NCBI RefSeq assembly: GCF_901933205.1
Contig: NC_044574.1
Coordinates: forward strand, 23,483,733 to 23,547,732
Direction of reading: 5' to 3'
Length of the DNA stretch: 64,000 nt
Source: Camarhynchus parvulus
Taxonomy: Eukaryota; Chordata; Aves; Passeriformes; Thraupidae
A model generated the notes under the pieces. That model searched no databases. It was not told the DNA's origin and saw only the letters and a list, made by a program, of their open reading frames with translations. The position numbers and the translations under genes were made by a program. Shown here piece by piece: positions 26,704-35,115 of this stretch (within the stretch, counting starts at the first letter, position 1; each line of letters starts with the position of its first letter).

Positions 26704-27331
26704 CTGAAAGAAAACCATGTCAGTAATGGTAAACAAAAGCAGATAGAAGTTCCCTCCCTTTCAACATGCTTCAGCCTTTACTTGAACTTTTTTGAAAAAA
26801 AAGCCTGTCCCATGCATTCTTCTGACTCTCATCTGCAGAGTTTCCAACAGCCAGAACCCAGGAGGAGGATTACATTCTCAAAACCCATAAACCCCCACCT
26901 ATTTGTCCCTTTAAAGCAACATCTCAAGCCTGGTGACAGATCTGACACCCTATTGCAAGGTTTCTGTGACCTCAGGCCTCCACCGATGGGCACGAGTGGC
27001 CGGGAGTGACAAAGGCACCACAAACAGTGTATTGAGGAGTTCACAGAGGTCTCAGAAGTCTTCCAACAGTGTGGTCAGACCTCATGGAAGAGCCTGGCAG
27101 GAATCTACCCACCTCCCCCACCACTCAGCTGCCCCCTGCCCCTCCCTGCCCCCCAAGGGCACAGTTACCTGCTCCTTCCTCGCTGCCAGTCTCCGGTCCG
27201 CCGGTGCCACCCGATCCGGAGCAGCCATCGGGACCGCACGGCAGCCACTCCATGCCGGGCTCCCGCCGCAGCAGCGCCAGCAGCGACCAGAAGGGTGAAG
27301 GGGCAGCCGGCAGCTCAGCTGTTCTCTCCAT
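25823..27331 (-). CDS. Tyrosine-recombinase-like gene A (two exons, catalytic residues lost)
   Basis: Join of exon 1 (27331-27169) and exon 2 (26703-25823), giving 347 residues. Exon 1 encodes a leader containing FWSLLALLRREPGMEWL (residues 14-30) and a Gly/Ser-rich tail. Exon 2 has a helical core-binding region (about 86-170, with WPIPVEQIRNFL and LKRR) and an integrase-fold region. Catalytic positions are degraded: the first Arg is replaced in VLHIGD (His218), the Lys hairpin is not recognisable, and HxxR reads HSFW (328-331). The reading frame diverges from gene B right after HSFWL, because A is two bases shorter there, and it stops 16 residues later; the tyrosine region is therefore absent. 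The intron is GT-AG, phase 1, in the same place as in gene B, and its acceptor is a NAGNAG. Superfamily assignment comes from fold order and the HSF/LRI/ARW landmarks. It is a paralogue of B and lies head to head with it. It could be a domesticated host gene or a recent pseudogene. Confidence 0.75.
27169..27331 (-). CDS. Gene A exon 1
   Basis: Starts at the ATG at 27331 and ends at the donor CAG|GTAACT after 54 codons plus one base. The ATG was chosen because it lies about 45 nt below the expected transcription start of the TATA box at 27404-27410; the longer open frame upstream would run through that promoter. Very GC-rich. Confidence 0.7.
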
Positions 27332-27401
27332 CACCAACAAAACAGCAGCCACGCAGCCAGAAGCACGTAAGAGCAACTCCTCGATGGTGCCACCGTGCTG
27401 C

Positions 27402-27470
27402 CCTTTTATACCCTGGCCCTCCAATGCCAACTGGAACGCCCCCTGTACGCGCCCCTCTGCGGCCCAATCC
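27402..27470 (-). promoter_or_regulatory. Gene A core promoter: TATA box and CCAAT-type box
   Basis: The minus strand reads GTATAAAAGGG (TATAAAA at 27410-27404), with GGATTGGGCC (an inverted CCAAT box, 27470-27461) about 55 bp upstream. Spacing and order match the corresponding elements of gene B. The predicted start near 27375 gives a 5'UTR of about 45 nt. Confidence 0.6.
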
Positions 27471-28235
27471 GAGCCTGTGCCTGAGGGTCCTGCGGGGCTC
27501 CCCCCATCCTGCCTCCTCCGCCCTCTTCCCACGGGGATCTCTGCGGGCGACTTACCTGGAAGGCGACAATTCCAGTGCCCAGCAACTGCTAATCGGCCCA
27601 TTATCGCCTCCATTGTGCTGCAGCTGAGGGCCAAGGAAGGAGCAGAGAATGTGTCCGCGGGTGGCTTAATCTGTCCCTGGCCCTATTGTTCTGCCCTGCC
27701 ACAAACCTGTGCCATTTTGTTAGTAAAAGGAGAGAGCCAGCGGCAGGGGGAGTTACAGAGGCAGTACAGGTCTCTAGGACGGCCAGGGGTAATAGTCAGA
27801 TCTTGAGGGGATGGAAGCTCCCCGGGAAGGCGGCCGCCGCCGTCCCCGGACAGCTTTCTTCAAAGAGAGACCCAAAGCTTAAGTTGTCGGCTGAGGAGCC
27901 TGGTAGCTTTGGCTTTTTCTTAGGATTTTTCTGGGATAGCTACTGTGGGAAGGCAGCCGTCTCGCTGAACTGTGCAAAAGCATCTCAGCCTTTACTTTAC
28001 AGCGGAGGAAGGCTGTTGAGTATTTCATTACAGAGCCAGCTGCCCTCAGCGATTCTCTGCCAAACCTGGAAATCACGTCTTGCAGAGCCCAGGAGAATAG
28101 CTGGGAGGTAACACAAGTACATTTCTCTCCTTTTTAACCTTATCATCAAATCCAGTCACATTTCAGCCTCTGGTAGAGGCCTGGCCGTTTCACACCTTCT
28201 AGTTCTCAGGGCGAGCCCGGCTTCCCATCCTCCAC
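27471..28235. other. Shared upstream region between divergent genes A and B
   Basis: About 0.75 kb between the two promoters. The half next to gene A is GC-rich; the middle (about 27620-28200) has lower GC content but still contains a CpG-rich patch near 27815-27860. Long frames cross it on the minus strand but they read through the gene A promoter and show no family similarity. It probably holds shared or separate regulatory sequence for the divergent pair. Confidence 0.4.
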
Positions 28236-28300
28236 CCAATCACCGAGGGCAGCGCTCGGACCCCACCGGGGCTGTTCCGAGGAGGGCCCCCGATAAAAGG
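28236..28300 (+). promoter_or_regulatory. Gene B core promoter: CCAAT box and TATA-like box
   Basis: CCAAT at 28236-28240 and a TATA-like GATAAAAGG at 28292-28300, 52 bp apart, in GC-rich sequence. A start near 28325 gives a 5'UTR of about 65 nt before the ATG at 28390. The layout parallels gene A, so the promoter was probably duplicated with the gene. Confidence 0.6.
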
Positions 28301-28389
28301 GCCCCCAGGGCTCAGCCTGGCAGTCTCCGTCGGGCGCTCCGGCCGCCGCTGCCTGTTCCGCTGCCCGTCTCGCTGCCCGTCCTGCTGCC

Positions 28390-28543
28390 ATGGCCTGCCC
28401 TGCCCGCGCTGCGCCTGCCGCCTCGCCCTTCTGGGACATGCTGGCGCTGCTGGCCCGGGAGCCGGGCATGGAGTGGCTGGAGCCTCGCCTCGCCGGGCAC
28501 GGAGTCACCTCCCCGCCTCGCAGCCGAGAAGCACCGCGGAGCG
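28390..28543 (+). CDS. Gene B exon 1
   Basis: From ATG 28390 to the strong donor AGCG|GTAAGT, 51 codons plus one base. GC-rich, Ala/Pro/Arg-rich product with the conserved REPGMEWL segment shared with gene A exon 1. Confidence 0.75.
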
Positions 28544-29977
28544 GTAAGTGCGGGCCGGGGCCGGGCGCTGCCGGGGGCACCGCGCCGCTGGCGGCCGTGC
28601 CTCCTGCCGGGCAGCGCCTTGGGTCTGCTCGGGTTCTTGTGTGAGGCTGGAGGGTTCGGAGGGATGGGCTGGGAGAGTTCTCCCTCCTGGGCTGGGAAAT
28701 AATGTTACTTAATGGAGGGAGTGGGCTGTGTGGCCTTTGTTGTTGTTACTTCTGTAGTCGTCCCTTGGTTTAAAAATTGCTTTCTATTTGTCTTTCCCAT
28801 TACCGCTCTGCAACCGGAGTGTTACCACATCCAGTGCCTGAAACGGGCCTGATATGTTGCTTGTTTCTTATTTGAAAAATATCTCCGGTGCTTCTGTGTG
28901 CGAGCTGCCTATCAGATAAACTCGCAGCGTTTTCTGGAGGTGTAATGCGCTCAGGAGTGCTGGAGTCTTTATTGCCGCTTAAGCAGTATGCTTATGTCTC
29001 TTGTCACCATGTGCTAATGTGGATCTTCTCTTGCAGGAGGCGAGATCAGTTATCATCAGAAGCATTCCTTGGGACCTTGGCCTCTGAAGACTTTGTCGTT
29101 GCTGGAGCACTCAGGGGATAGTAGGCTTTGGCAAGCCTACCTCGAAGGACTGAAGAAATTCCTTGTCTTCAGGGAAAGCACGGGAATGCCCGCAGCCTGG
29201 CCAATTCCAGTGGAGCAAATTAGAGGGTTTTTGGCCGTGGAATCTAATTATTCCTCCTCGAAGACACTCATATACATGGCAGCACTTTCTTATTTATCAA
29301 AATTGACTGGTAACTCTGATCCTCTGGAAGATCCTATAACCTGTTGCTTGGTGACAGGGTTGAAACGTCGAGCGGGTATCCTGAGGGATAAATACTTGCC
29401 TGTAACAATCGAGATGTTGAGGTCTCTCTTAGGAGTCCTGGAACCTTCATGCATAACTCACTATGAATGCTTACTGTTTCGTGCATTATTCACTGTAGCT
29501 TTTTTTGGGGCACTTCGAATAAAAGAGATTGTGGCAAAGCACCGTAATGTACTGCAGCCTGAGCTGCTGTACCTGAGTGATCTCCAGCTGATGGACAGGA
29601 AGGTGCTGCTTTTCCTGCCTTACTCTCCTGTGGATCACGAGAGACATGTCATCAGCCTAGCGCTGTCTGGAGAGCCATGGGTGTGCCCTGTTCTGGCCCT
29701 CCGGACCTACCTGGCGGCCCGTCCACGGCAGGAAGGGCCGCTCTTCGTGCACTCGGACTCCCGGCCTGTGACGAGGAGGGAGTTCCAGGCGATTCTCAGG
29801 CGTGCCCTGTGCCTGCTGGGGCTCTCTCCGGAGCAGTACGGCGTGCACTCCTTCTGGCTGGGCACTGCCCTCACCGCTGCGCGCTGTGGCTATCCAAGCG
29901 AAGATGTCACTCGCCTGGCAAGGTGGCCCTGTGTGATCCCAGAAAGATTCTTGCCAAGGAGACCAACAGGAGAATAG
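28390..29977 (+). CDS. Tyrosine-recombinase-like gene B (two exons, catalytic residues lost)
   Basis: Join of 28390-28543 and 29037-29977, giving 364 residues. Exon 1 encodes a leader with FWDMLALLAREPGMEWL (about 14-30). Exon 2 carries a core-binding domain (about 84-165: WPIPVEQIRGFL, LIYMAALSYLSKL, GLKRR) and a catalytic-domain fold (about 175-360: FRALFTVAFFGALRIKEI, LRTYLAARP, PLFVHSDSRPVTRREF). Of the Arg-Lys-His-Arg-His/Trp-Tyr set, Arg212 (ALRI), His322 (HSF) and Trp348 (ARW) remain. The Lys hairpin (SPVDHER) is not recognisable, the second Arg is Trp325 (HSFW), and Phe356 lies about where the nucleophilic Tyr would be. Strand exchange is therefore not expected; DNA binding may persist. 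The reading is open over the whole length, with a phase-1 intron matching gene A and a polyadenylation signal at 30209. Similar recombinases occur in DIRS/Ngaro, Crypton and related eukaryotic elements; I cannot say which lineage this came from. Confidence 0.8.
29037..29977 (+). CDS. Gene B exon 2
   Basis: Follows the acceptor TTCTCTTGCAG and stays open for 941 bp to TAG. Splicing in phase 1 joins it in frame with exon 1 (the junction codon is GGA, Gly). The codons between the acceptor and the first internal start (including GPWPLKTLSLLEHS) are conserved with gene A, which supports the exon start. Confidence 0.8.
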
Positions 29978-30208
29978 AAGCTAAGGAATCATCTTCTTTA
30001 TGTAGAGTCAAATTTAGCTGTATAGTTTGTAGCTTTTGACAGGAATTTAGTATTAACACCTGAAATTAATTAACACCCTCACAATGGGGTGGTCCTAAAT
30101 TAACACAGAACTTGTTTGTTCTGTCTGTGTTTTAAGGTAGGGGGAACGTTAAACCCTTGTGCATGGACTGCATTTTTATCTTGTATAGTATCTTTATTAT
30201 CTTGAGAT

Positions 30209-30214
30209 AATAAA
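30209..30214 (+). other. Gene B candidate polyadenylation signal
   Basis: AATAAA 232 bp after the gene B stop codon, in AT-rich sequence followed by T-rich sequence. It implies a 3'UTR of about 250 nt, and its presence argues that B is transcribed as a normal gene. Confidence 0.55.
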
Positions 30215-30286
30215 TATTGCCTTTTTAAAAACAGTTTCTGCCTACTAGTACTATTGCTGGTATTTACTCAGAAATCATAATCTTGG

Positions 30287-30346
30287 CTTTGAGAGCAAAG
30301 AATGGCAAACTGACTTTTCTCAGTTTGTCATTCTTTGCTGTCAAAG
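30287..30346. repeat. 27-bp near-perfect hairpin
   Basis: Two 27-base arms (30287-30313 and 30320-30346) around a 6-base loop. Twenty-five pairs are Watson-Crick, one would be G-U in + strand RNA and one is a mismatch. The 60-nt size is compatible with a small pre-miRNA-like hairpin or with a fold-back left by a mobile element. It begins 72 bp after the gene B polyadenylation signal. Function unknown. Confidence 0.85.
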
Positions 30347-32626
30347 GAAAACAGAGCATTTAAACTACTAGTTCTAAAGAGGAAGTCGTTAAATGGTATT
30401 ATATTTTGGCATAGCTCTACACGTTTTGACACTAACATTTCACTAAGGTCAAAAGGAAAGTATGAGCTACATTATTAGCCAAATAACAGACACCAAAGGA
30501 TGATCTTCTTAAAATGTTGATCATCATAAAATGTTCAAAATTATACCTTTTACTGTTTAAATGGATGCTAGTAACTTTTCATCAGACTCTGCCTCTGAAA
30601 AAATTTAATCTCTAGACTCAATTCCCTGTGAGCATAATTAGCTTAATCAGCATTTTAAATAACAAAAATAGCACATGGTTCACCTAACAGTTAATGATTT
30701 CCTTAGGATGTGCTACATGCTGGCCTTAATTTGACCCGCTTTTTTCCTGAATTTTAAGTTACTTTTTTAAATTGAGTTTTCAACCATAACCATAAAGTAC
30801 AATGGCTTGAATATTTCTAATTTTGGTGTTAATAGCATTTGTAGCACTTTGATAGCCTCTGGTGGAAAATATTTTTCATCATATGGCTGGATGGGGACAG
30901 GAGTTGGTGAGTCAGACAGTCCTTGGTCTGAGAAGTGTGGTGAGCAAGCCTTTTAGATCTCCCTTATTACTATCATTGCTTCAATCCTGTACTATGATTA
31001 TAGCTCAACAGGGTGGTTTTGTATCTTGCTCTGCACTACACCCTTCTCTAACAAAATTATGGGGAACAGAAAGATGGTAGCTAGCTGAAATTTAATGCTG
31101 GCTTCATCTCCATGTGGGTGATCAGCCGTGATTTCTGAGACTTTTTGTTTTTAGTTGAAATAACCCCTGTCCATGCAGAGCAGCCCCTCCATCTCTACTG
31201 TGCACGGTGTTGGGCTCACTGTGGGAGTTACCTACAGCGCAGCAACACTTCTGTGGTTATGCTGACATCAGAGATAGCAGCTAAAAGCTGTCTTTTTCAC
31301 TTCTTTCCTTTGTTCACCTGAACAAAGGTGCACAGTAATTCCCATTTCTGTGCATGAAATCTTAAGTGTAAATAGAGCTAAGCAAACGTAGCATCTCCTC
31401 AGGAATTATTCCGAGGTGCCCACCAGCTGCTGCTTCTCTTTAGGCCGAGCAAATACTTAGAACACACCTGCCTAAGGAAGTGCTTTGTGCTCCGTGGAAG
31501 CTTTGGGTTTTTGCTGTCCCCTGTGTATGTGATGTGTCTGCTCACTGGCTGGTGCTCTATCTAGGCAGGCCGGTTTCTAGTACTGTCTGTTCACCTCGCT
31601 GTGAAAGGTCTGTGTATTGGCATTAATTATGTTGCACGGCTTTAGTCGTGGTGGGAGGGGGGACTGCAGGGGTAGCTCTGTAGAAAGAGGTAAAAGGGGC
31701 TGCCCCATTCATGTTTTTGTTTCCCAGCACCCAAATATTTTAACAGCCTGACCATTTAACTACCTGCTAGGACTCTTCCATTTAATTGATGTCAGCAATA
31801 AATTGTGTTTCCCAAATGGGGATACAGGAAAGTTTTTTGCAAGTATTTTAGGGGTATGAATTGTTGTCCTAGCAGACAGGGATGGCTGTATTAATGCTTG
31901 CACCTTTAATATAGGTGCTGTTATGAAAGCTTTTAGGTAAGTCTGTCTTCTGGGGAACCTGGTATTTGGCAAGCAAATGTCATGATGATTGCTCAGGAGT
32001 ACTGGGAAAATGGATGTCTGCCTTATCTGTAATTTCTATGCCTCTGATACGTGAAGCAGAAAAGAGGATTATCTTTGCTCTTATTTCTGCCTACATTTTA
32101 TACCCATAGCCAGAGTTTTGATCTTGTACCACTCCCAAGTGGAAGTAAAACCTCAGAAGTAGCACCTCCTGCCCCTCCTTCTCCACTGACCTGGGTGTCT
32201 GCAGAGTTGTTCCTTTCACATATTCTCACCCTTCTCTTCTCTGGCCACAGTTACATCTGCACAATACCTTTCTTTCTTCCTCCTTAGATATGTTATCACA
32301 GAGTCATTACCACCATTTCTAACTGGCCCAGGCTTGGCCAGCAGCATGACTGTCCTGGAGCCATCTGGCATTGGCTCTGCTGGACACGGGGGAAGCTTCT
32401 GGCAGCTTCTCACAGAAGCCACAGCTTTAGCCCCCTGCTACCAAAACCTGGCCATGCAAATCCAATACACCAGTTTTCTTTTCATTTAGCAGTTCTAAAC
32501 AAGGTGTAAAGTAGGGAACTATTTCAACTCACATTTTCCCCTACCATGTCAATTAATGGTTTCATGCATTTTTATCATGTTCAGGATGAAAAGCTAAGTG
32601 TACTGACTCTAGAAAAAGCTGAAAAA
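30347..32626. other. Noncoding DNA between gene B and the solo LTR
   Basis: No gene seen. AT-rich, with short open frames only. A short near-palindrome (CCTTTGTTCA and TGAACAAAGG separated by two bases) lies at 31307-31328. Confidence 0.55.
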
Positions 32627-32631
32627 CTCTT

Positions 32632-33197
32632 TGTCTTAGGTTGCAATGCAAGATGTAACCATAAGTATTCTATCACCATCAGTTAAAACCAGGTGGAGCA
32701 ATGTTCTTTATCTCTTCCATGACCCACCCCTCATAACTCCAGGGGGGATGTCCTCTGTGAATAGGCCAGCTATCAAAACCAGGTAGGGTAGTTTTCTTTA
32801 TCTCTTCCATGACTCATCCTTTGTCCAAGGAAAGTCTCACTGCATCTACACCACCACTAGACCTTCAGAAGGAAACTACACCCTTCTACCAGGCCACTAC
32901 TTCAACAAAACTAAATCTGTCACTCCAAAAATGCAGCCACCATTTAATCAGACTTCTACCAACACCCCAACCAACAGGGTGTCAGGTTGTATTCTGACTC
33001 TGTCAGTGTTGTTTTGTCTTACTGCATTTTTATTTTAATTTTCTTAATAAAAACCTGTTATTCCTATTCCCATATCTTTGCCAGAAAGCCCCTTAATTTC
33101 AAAATTATAATAGTTCAGAAAGAGGGGGGTTACATTTTCTATTTCAAGAGAAGCTCCTGTCTTCCTTAACAGACACCTGTCTTTTCAAACCAAGACA
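32632..33197 (+). mobile_element. Solo LTR of an endogenous retrovirus
   Basis: A 566-bp element that begins TGTCTT and ends AAGACA (perfect 6-bp terminal inverted repeats with the TG...CA ends of LTRs). It is flanked by identical 5-bp target-site duplications CTCTT at 32627-32631 and 33198-33202. An AATAAA at 33046-33051 fits the U3-R-U5 order on the + strand. No internal retroviral sequence remains, so it is a solo LTR formed by recombination between two LTRs. It contains an internal duplication: AAAACCAGGT followed by TTCTTTATCTCTTCCATGAC occurs near 32685 and again near 32776. Confidence 0.85.
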
Positions 33198-33351
33198 CTC
33201 TTGTATTACTGATGACTCTGCTGTGGGATTTCACTGTATTATGTGCAGATACTGGTGAATCATTCACATGGAAACTCAAACTATTAAAATTTCTAGAATT
33301 TATAATTGTTAATTTAAGTAGTTAGACTCTTCAAGAATAAAAGGGAAGTAA

Positions 33352-35115
33352 TAGAATAATAGAATCACAGAAATTTTTGTGTTGAGATCTTTAAGACCAC
33401 CCAGTTGTAGCCTCCTTGCCATAGGCAGGGACACCTTTATTAACTTCCTCAAGTTACTCAGAGCTCCATCCAGCCTGGACTTGAATACCTGCAGGAATGT
33501 GGCATCCACAAGTTCTCTGGGGAAACTCTGGGAGTACCTTATTGCTCACAAAATAAAAAAAAAAATCCTATTATCTAAACCTACTGTCTTTTAGTTGGGT
33601 CCATTTCCCATTGTCCTGCCACTGCATGCTCCTGTAAAAAATCCCTCTCAATCTTTCTTTTAGGCTCCATCCAGGTACTGGAAGGACACAATTAGGTGAC
33701 TGCTAAGCCTTCTCTTTTCCAGGCTGAACAACCCAAATCATAGGAGAGGTGCTCCATCCCTCTAATCAGCTTGGTGGCCCTCCTCTGATGGGTCCATGTC
33801 CTTCCTGTGCTGGAACCCCAGAGCTGGCTGCAGCCCTGCAGGTGGGGACTCACCAGAGCAGAGCAGAACAGAGGGGCAGAATCCCCTCCCTCCCCTGCTG
33901 CCCTCGGGGCTCTGGATGCAGCCCAGGACACCTTTGGCTCTCTGGGCTGTGAGTGCCCATGGCTGGGTCATGTCCAGCCTCTCACCCACCAGCATCACCA
34001 AATCCTCCCTGGCAGGGCTGCTCTGGATCTGTTCATCCCCCAGACTGGGCTGATACCAGGGGCTGTCCTGACTGAGGTGCAGCACCCTGCATTGGTCTTG
34101 TTAAACCACGAGGGCCCACTTCTCAAACTTGCCCAGGCCCTTCTGGATGGCATCAGGTCCCTTGGGAGTGTGAATAGCACCACTCAGCTTGGTGTCATCT
34201 GAAAATCTGCTGAGGGTGCACTTAATCCCTTCATCTATGTCCTTAATGAAGATACTAAATAACACTGGTCCCAGTACAGATCCCTGAGGGACACCACTGA
34301 TGTCCACCAGGACTCTGAGCCATAGACCACTACCCTCTGGATGTGACCTTTCTACCAATTTATTATCCATCTAACAGTCCACCCATCAAATCCATCTCTT
34401 TGTAATTTAGAGAGAAGGATGTTGTGGGGGACTGTGTCAAAGTCTTTACAGAAATCCAGATAAATGATGTCTGTAGCCCTTCCCTTGTACCCTGAGGGAG
34501 TCACTCCATTGTAGAAGGCCACTGGCTTGGTCAAGCAGGACTTGCCCTTGGTGGAGCTGTGCTGGCTCCCTCAAATCACCTCCCTGTTCTCCACGTGCCC
34601 TAGAACAGCTTCTGAGAGGATCTGTTCCATGATTTTCCAGGCACAGAGGTGATGATGACAGGTTGGCAGTTTCCCCTTTCTACCCTTTTAAAAGATGGAT
34701 ACAATGTTTCCATTTCCCCAGTCATCTGGGAAAGGGAGCTTCACCTGACTGCCATGACTTTTCAAATATCACTGGATGTGGCTCAGCAGCTCTATCAGCC
34801 AGTTCTCTCAAGACTCTGGGGCGCATCTCTTCAGGCCCCCCAGACTTCTGTGAGTGCAGGTTCTTCAGGTGGTCATAAACCTGATCTTCTCTTACAAGCG
34901 CTTCCCCACTCCTCATCCTGCTGTCCACTTGCTCGAGAGGTGTGGGAAGAAAGGCTGATATTAGAGACTGAAGCAAAAAAATTTGTTGAGTACCTCAGCC
35001 CTTTCCTCATCCATTTTTACCAATATTCTAACCTTTTTCAGGGAGGCTACACCTTCTTTGAGGTTTCTTTCCTGGTTTACATATGCTTGCCTAGGGTTTT
35101 TCTTTCATTAAAAAT
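33352..35115 (-). mobile_element. CR1 LINE, 5'-truncated and broken
   Basis: Reads on the minus strand. Translations of 34976-34722, 34534-34352 and 34370-34101 give successive parts of a CR1 reverse transcriptase: the linker region ([24 protein letters not shown]), then [14 protein letters not shown], then [13 protein letters not shown] and [10 protein letters not shown], the last containing the catalytic Asp-Asp pair. The pieces lie in different frames with stops between them, so it is a dead copy. The 3' part (33352-34100) contains the CR1 tail, ending in AGAATCACAGAA-type sequence at 33360 on the + strand. The endonuclease half is missing. About 1.76 kb remain; the 5' boundary near 35115 is approximate. 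Confidence 0.9.

Noticed and set aside
27125..27634. Longer 169-codon reading of gene A exon 1
   Set aside because: It would run through the TATA box at 27404-27410 and past the splice donor; only the part from the ATG at 27331 to the donor is accepted.
28206..28580. 124-codon frame antisense to gene B exon 1
   Set aside because: A shadow of the GC-rich coding exon and promoter with low-complexity composition.
29677..30039. 120-codon frame overlapping gene B in another frame
   Set aside because: A shadow of gene B exon 2; the accepted frame carries the recombinase-fold motifs.
33692..34202. Several long frames on both strands
   Set aside because: They fall in the 3' part of the CR1 element and are not genes.
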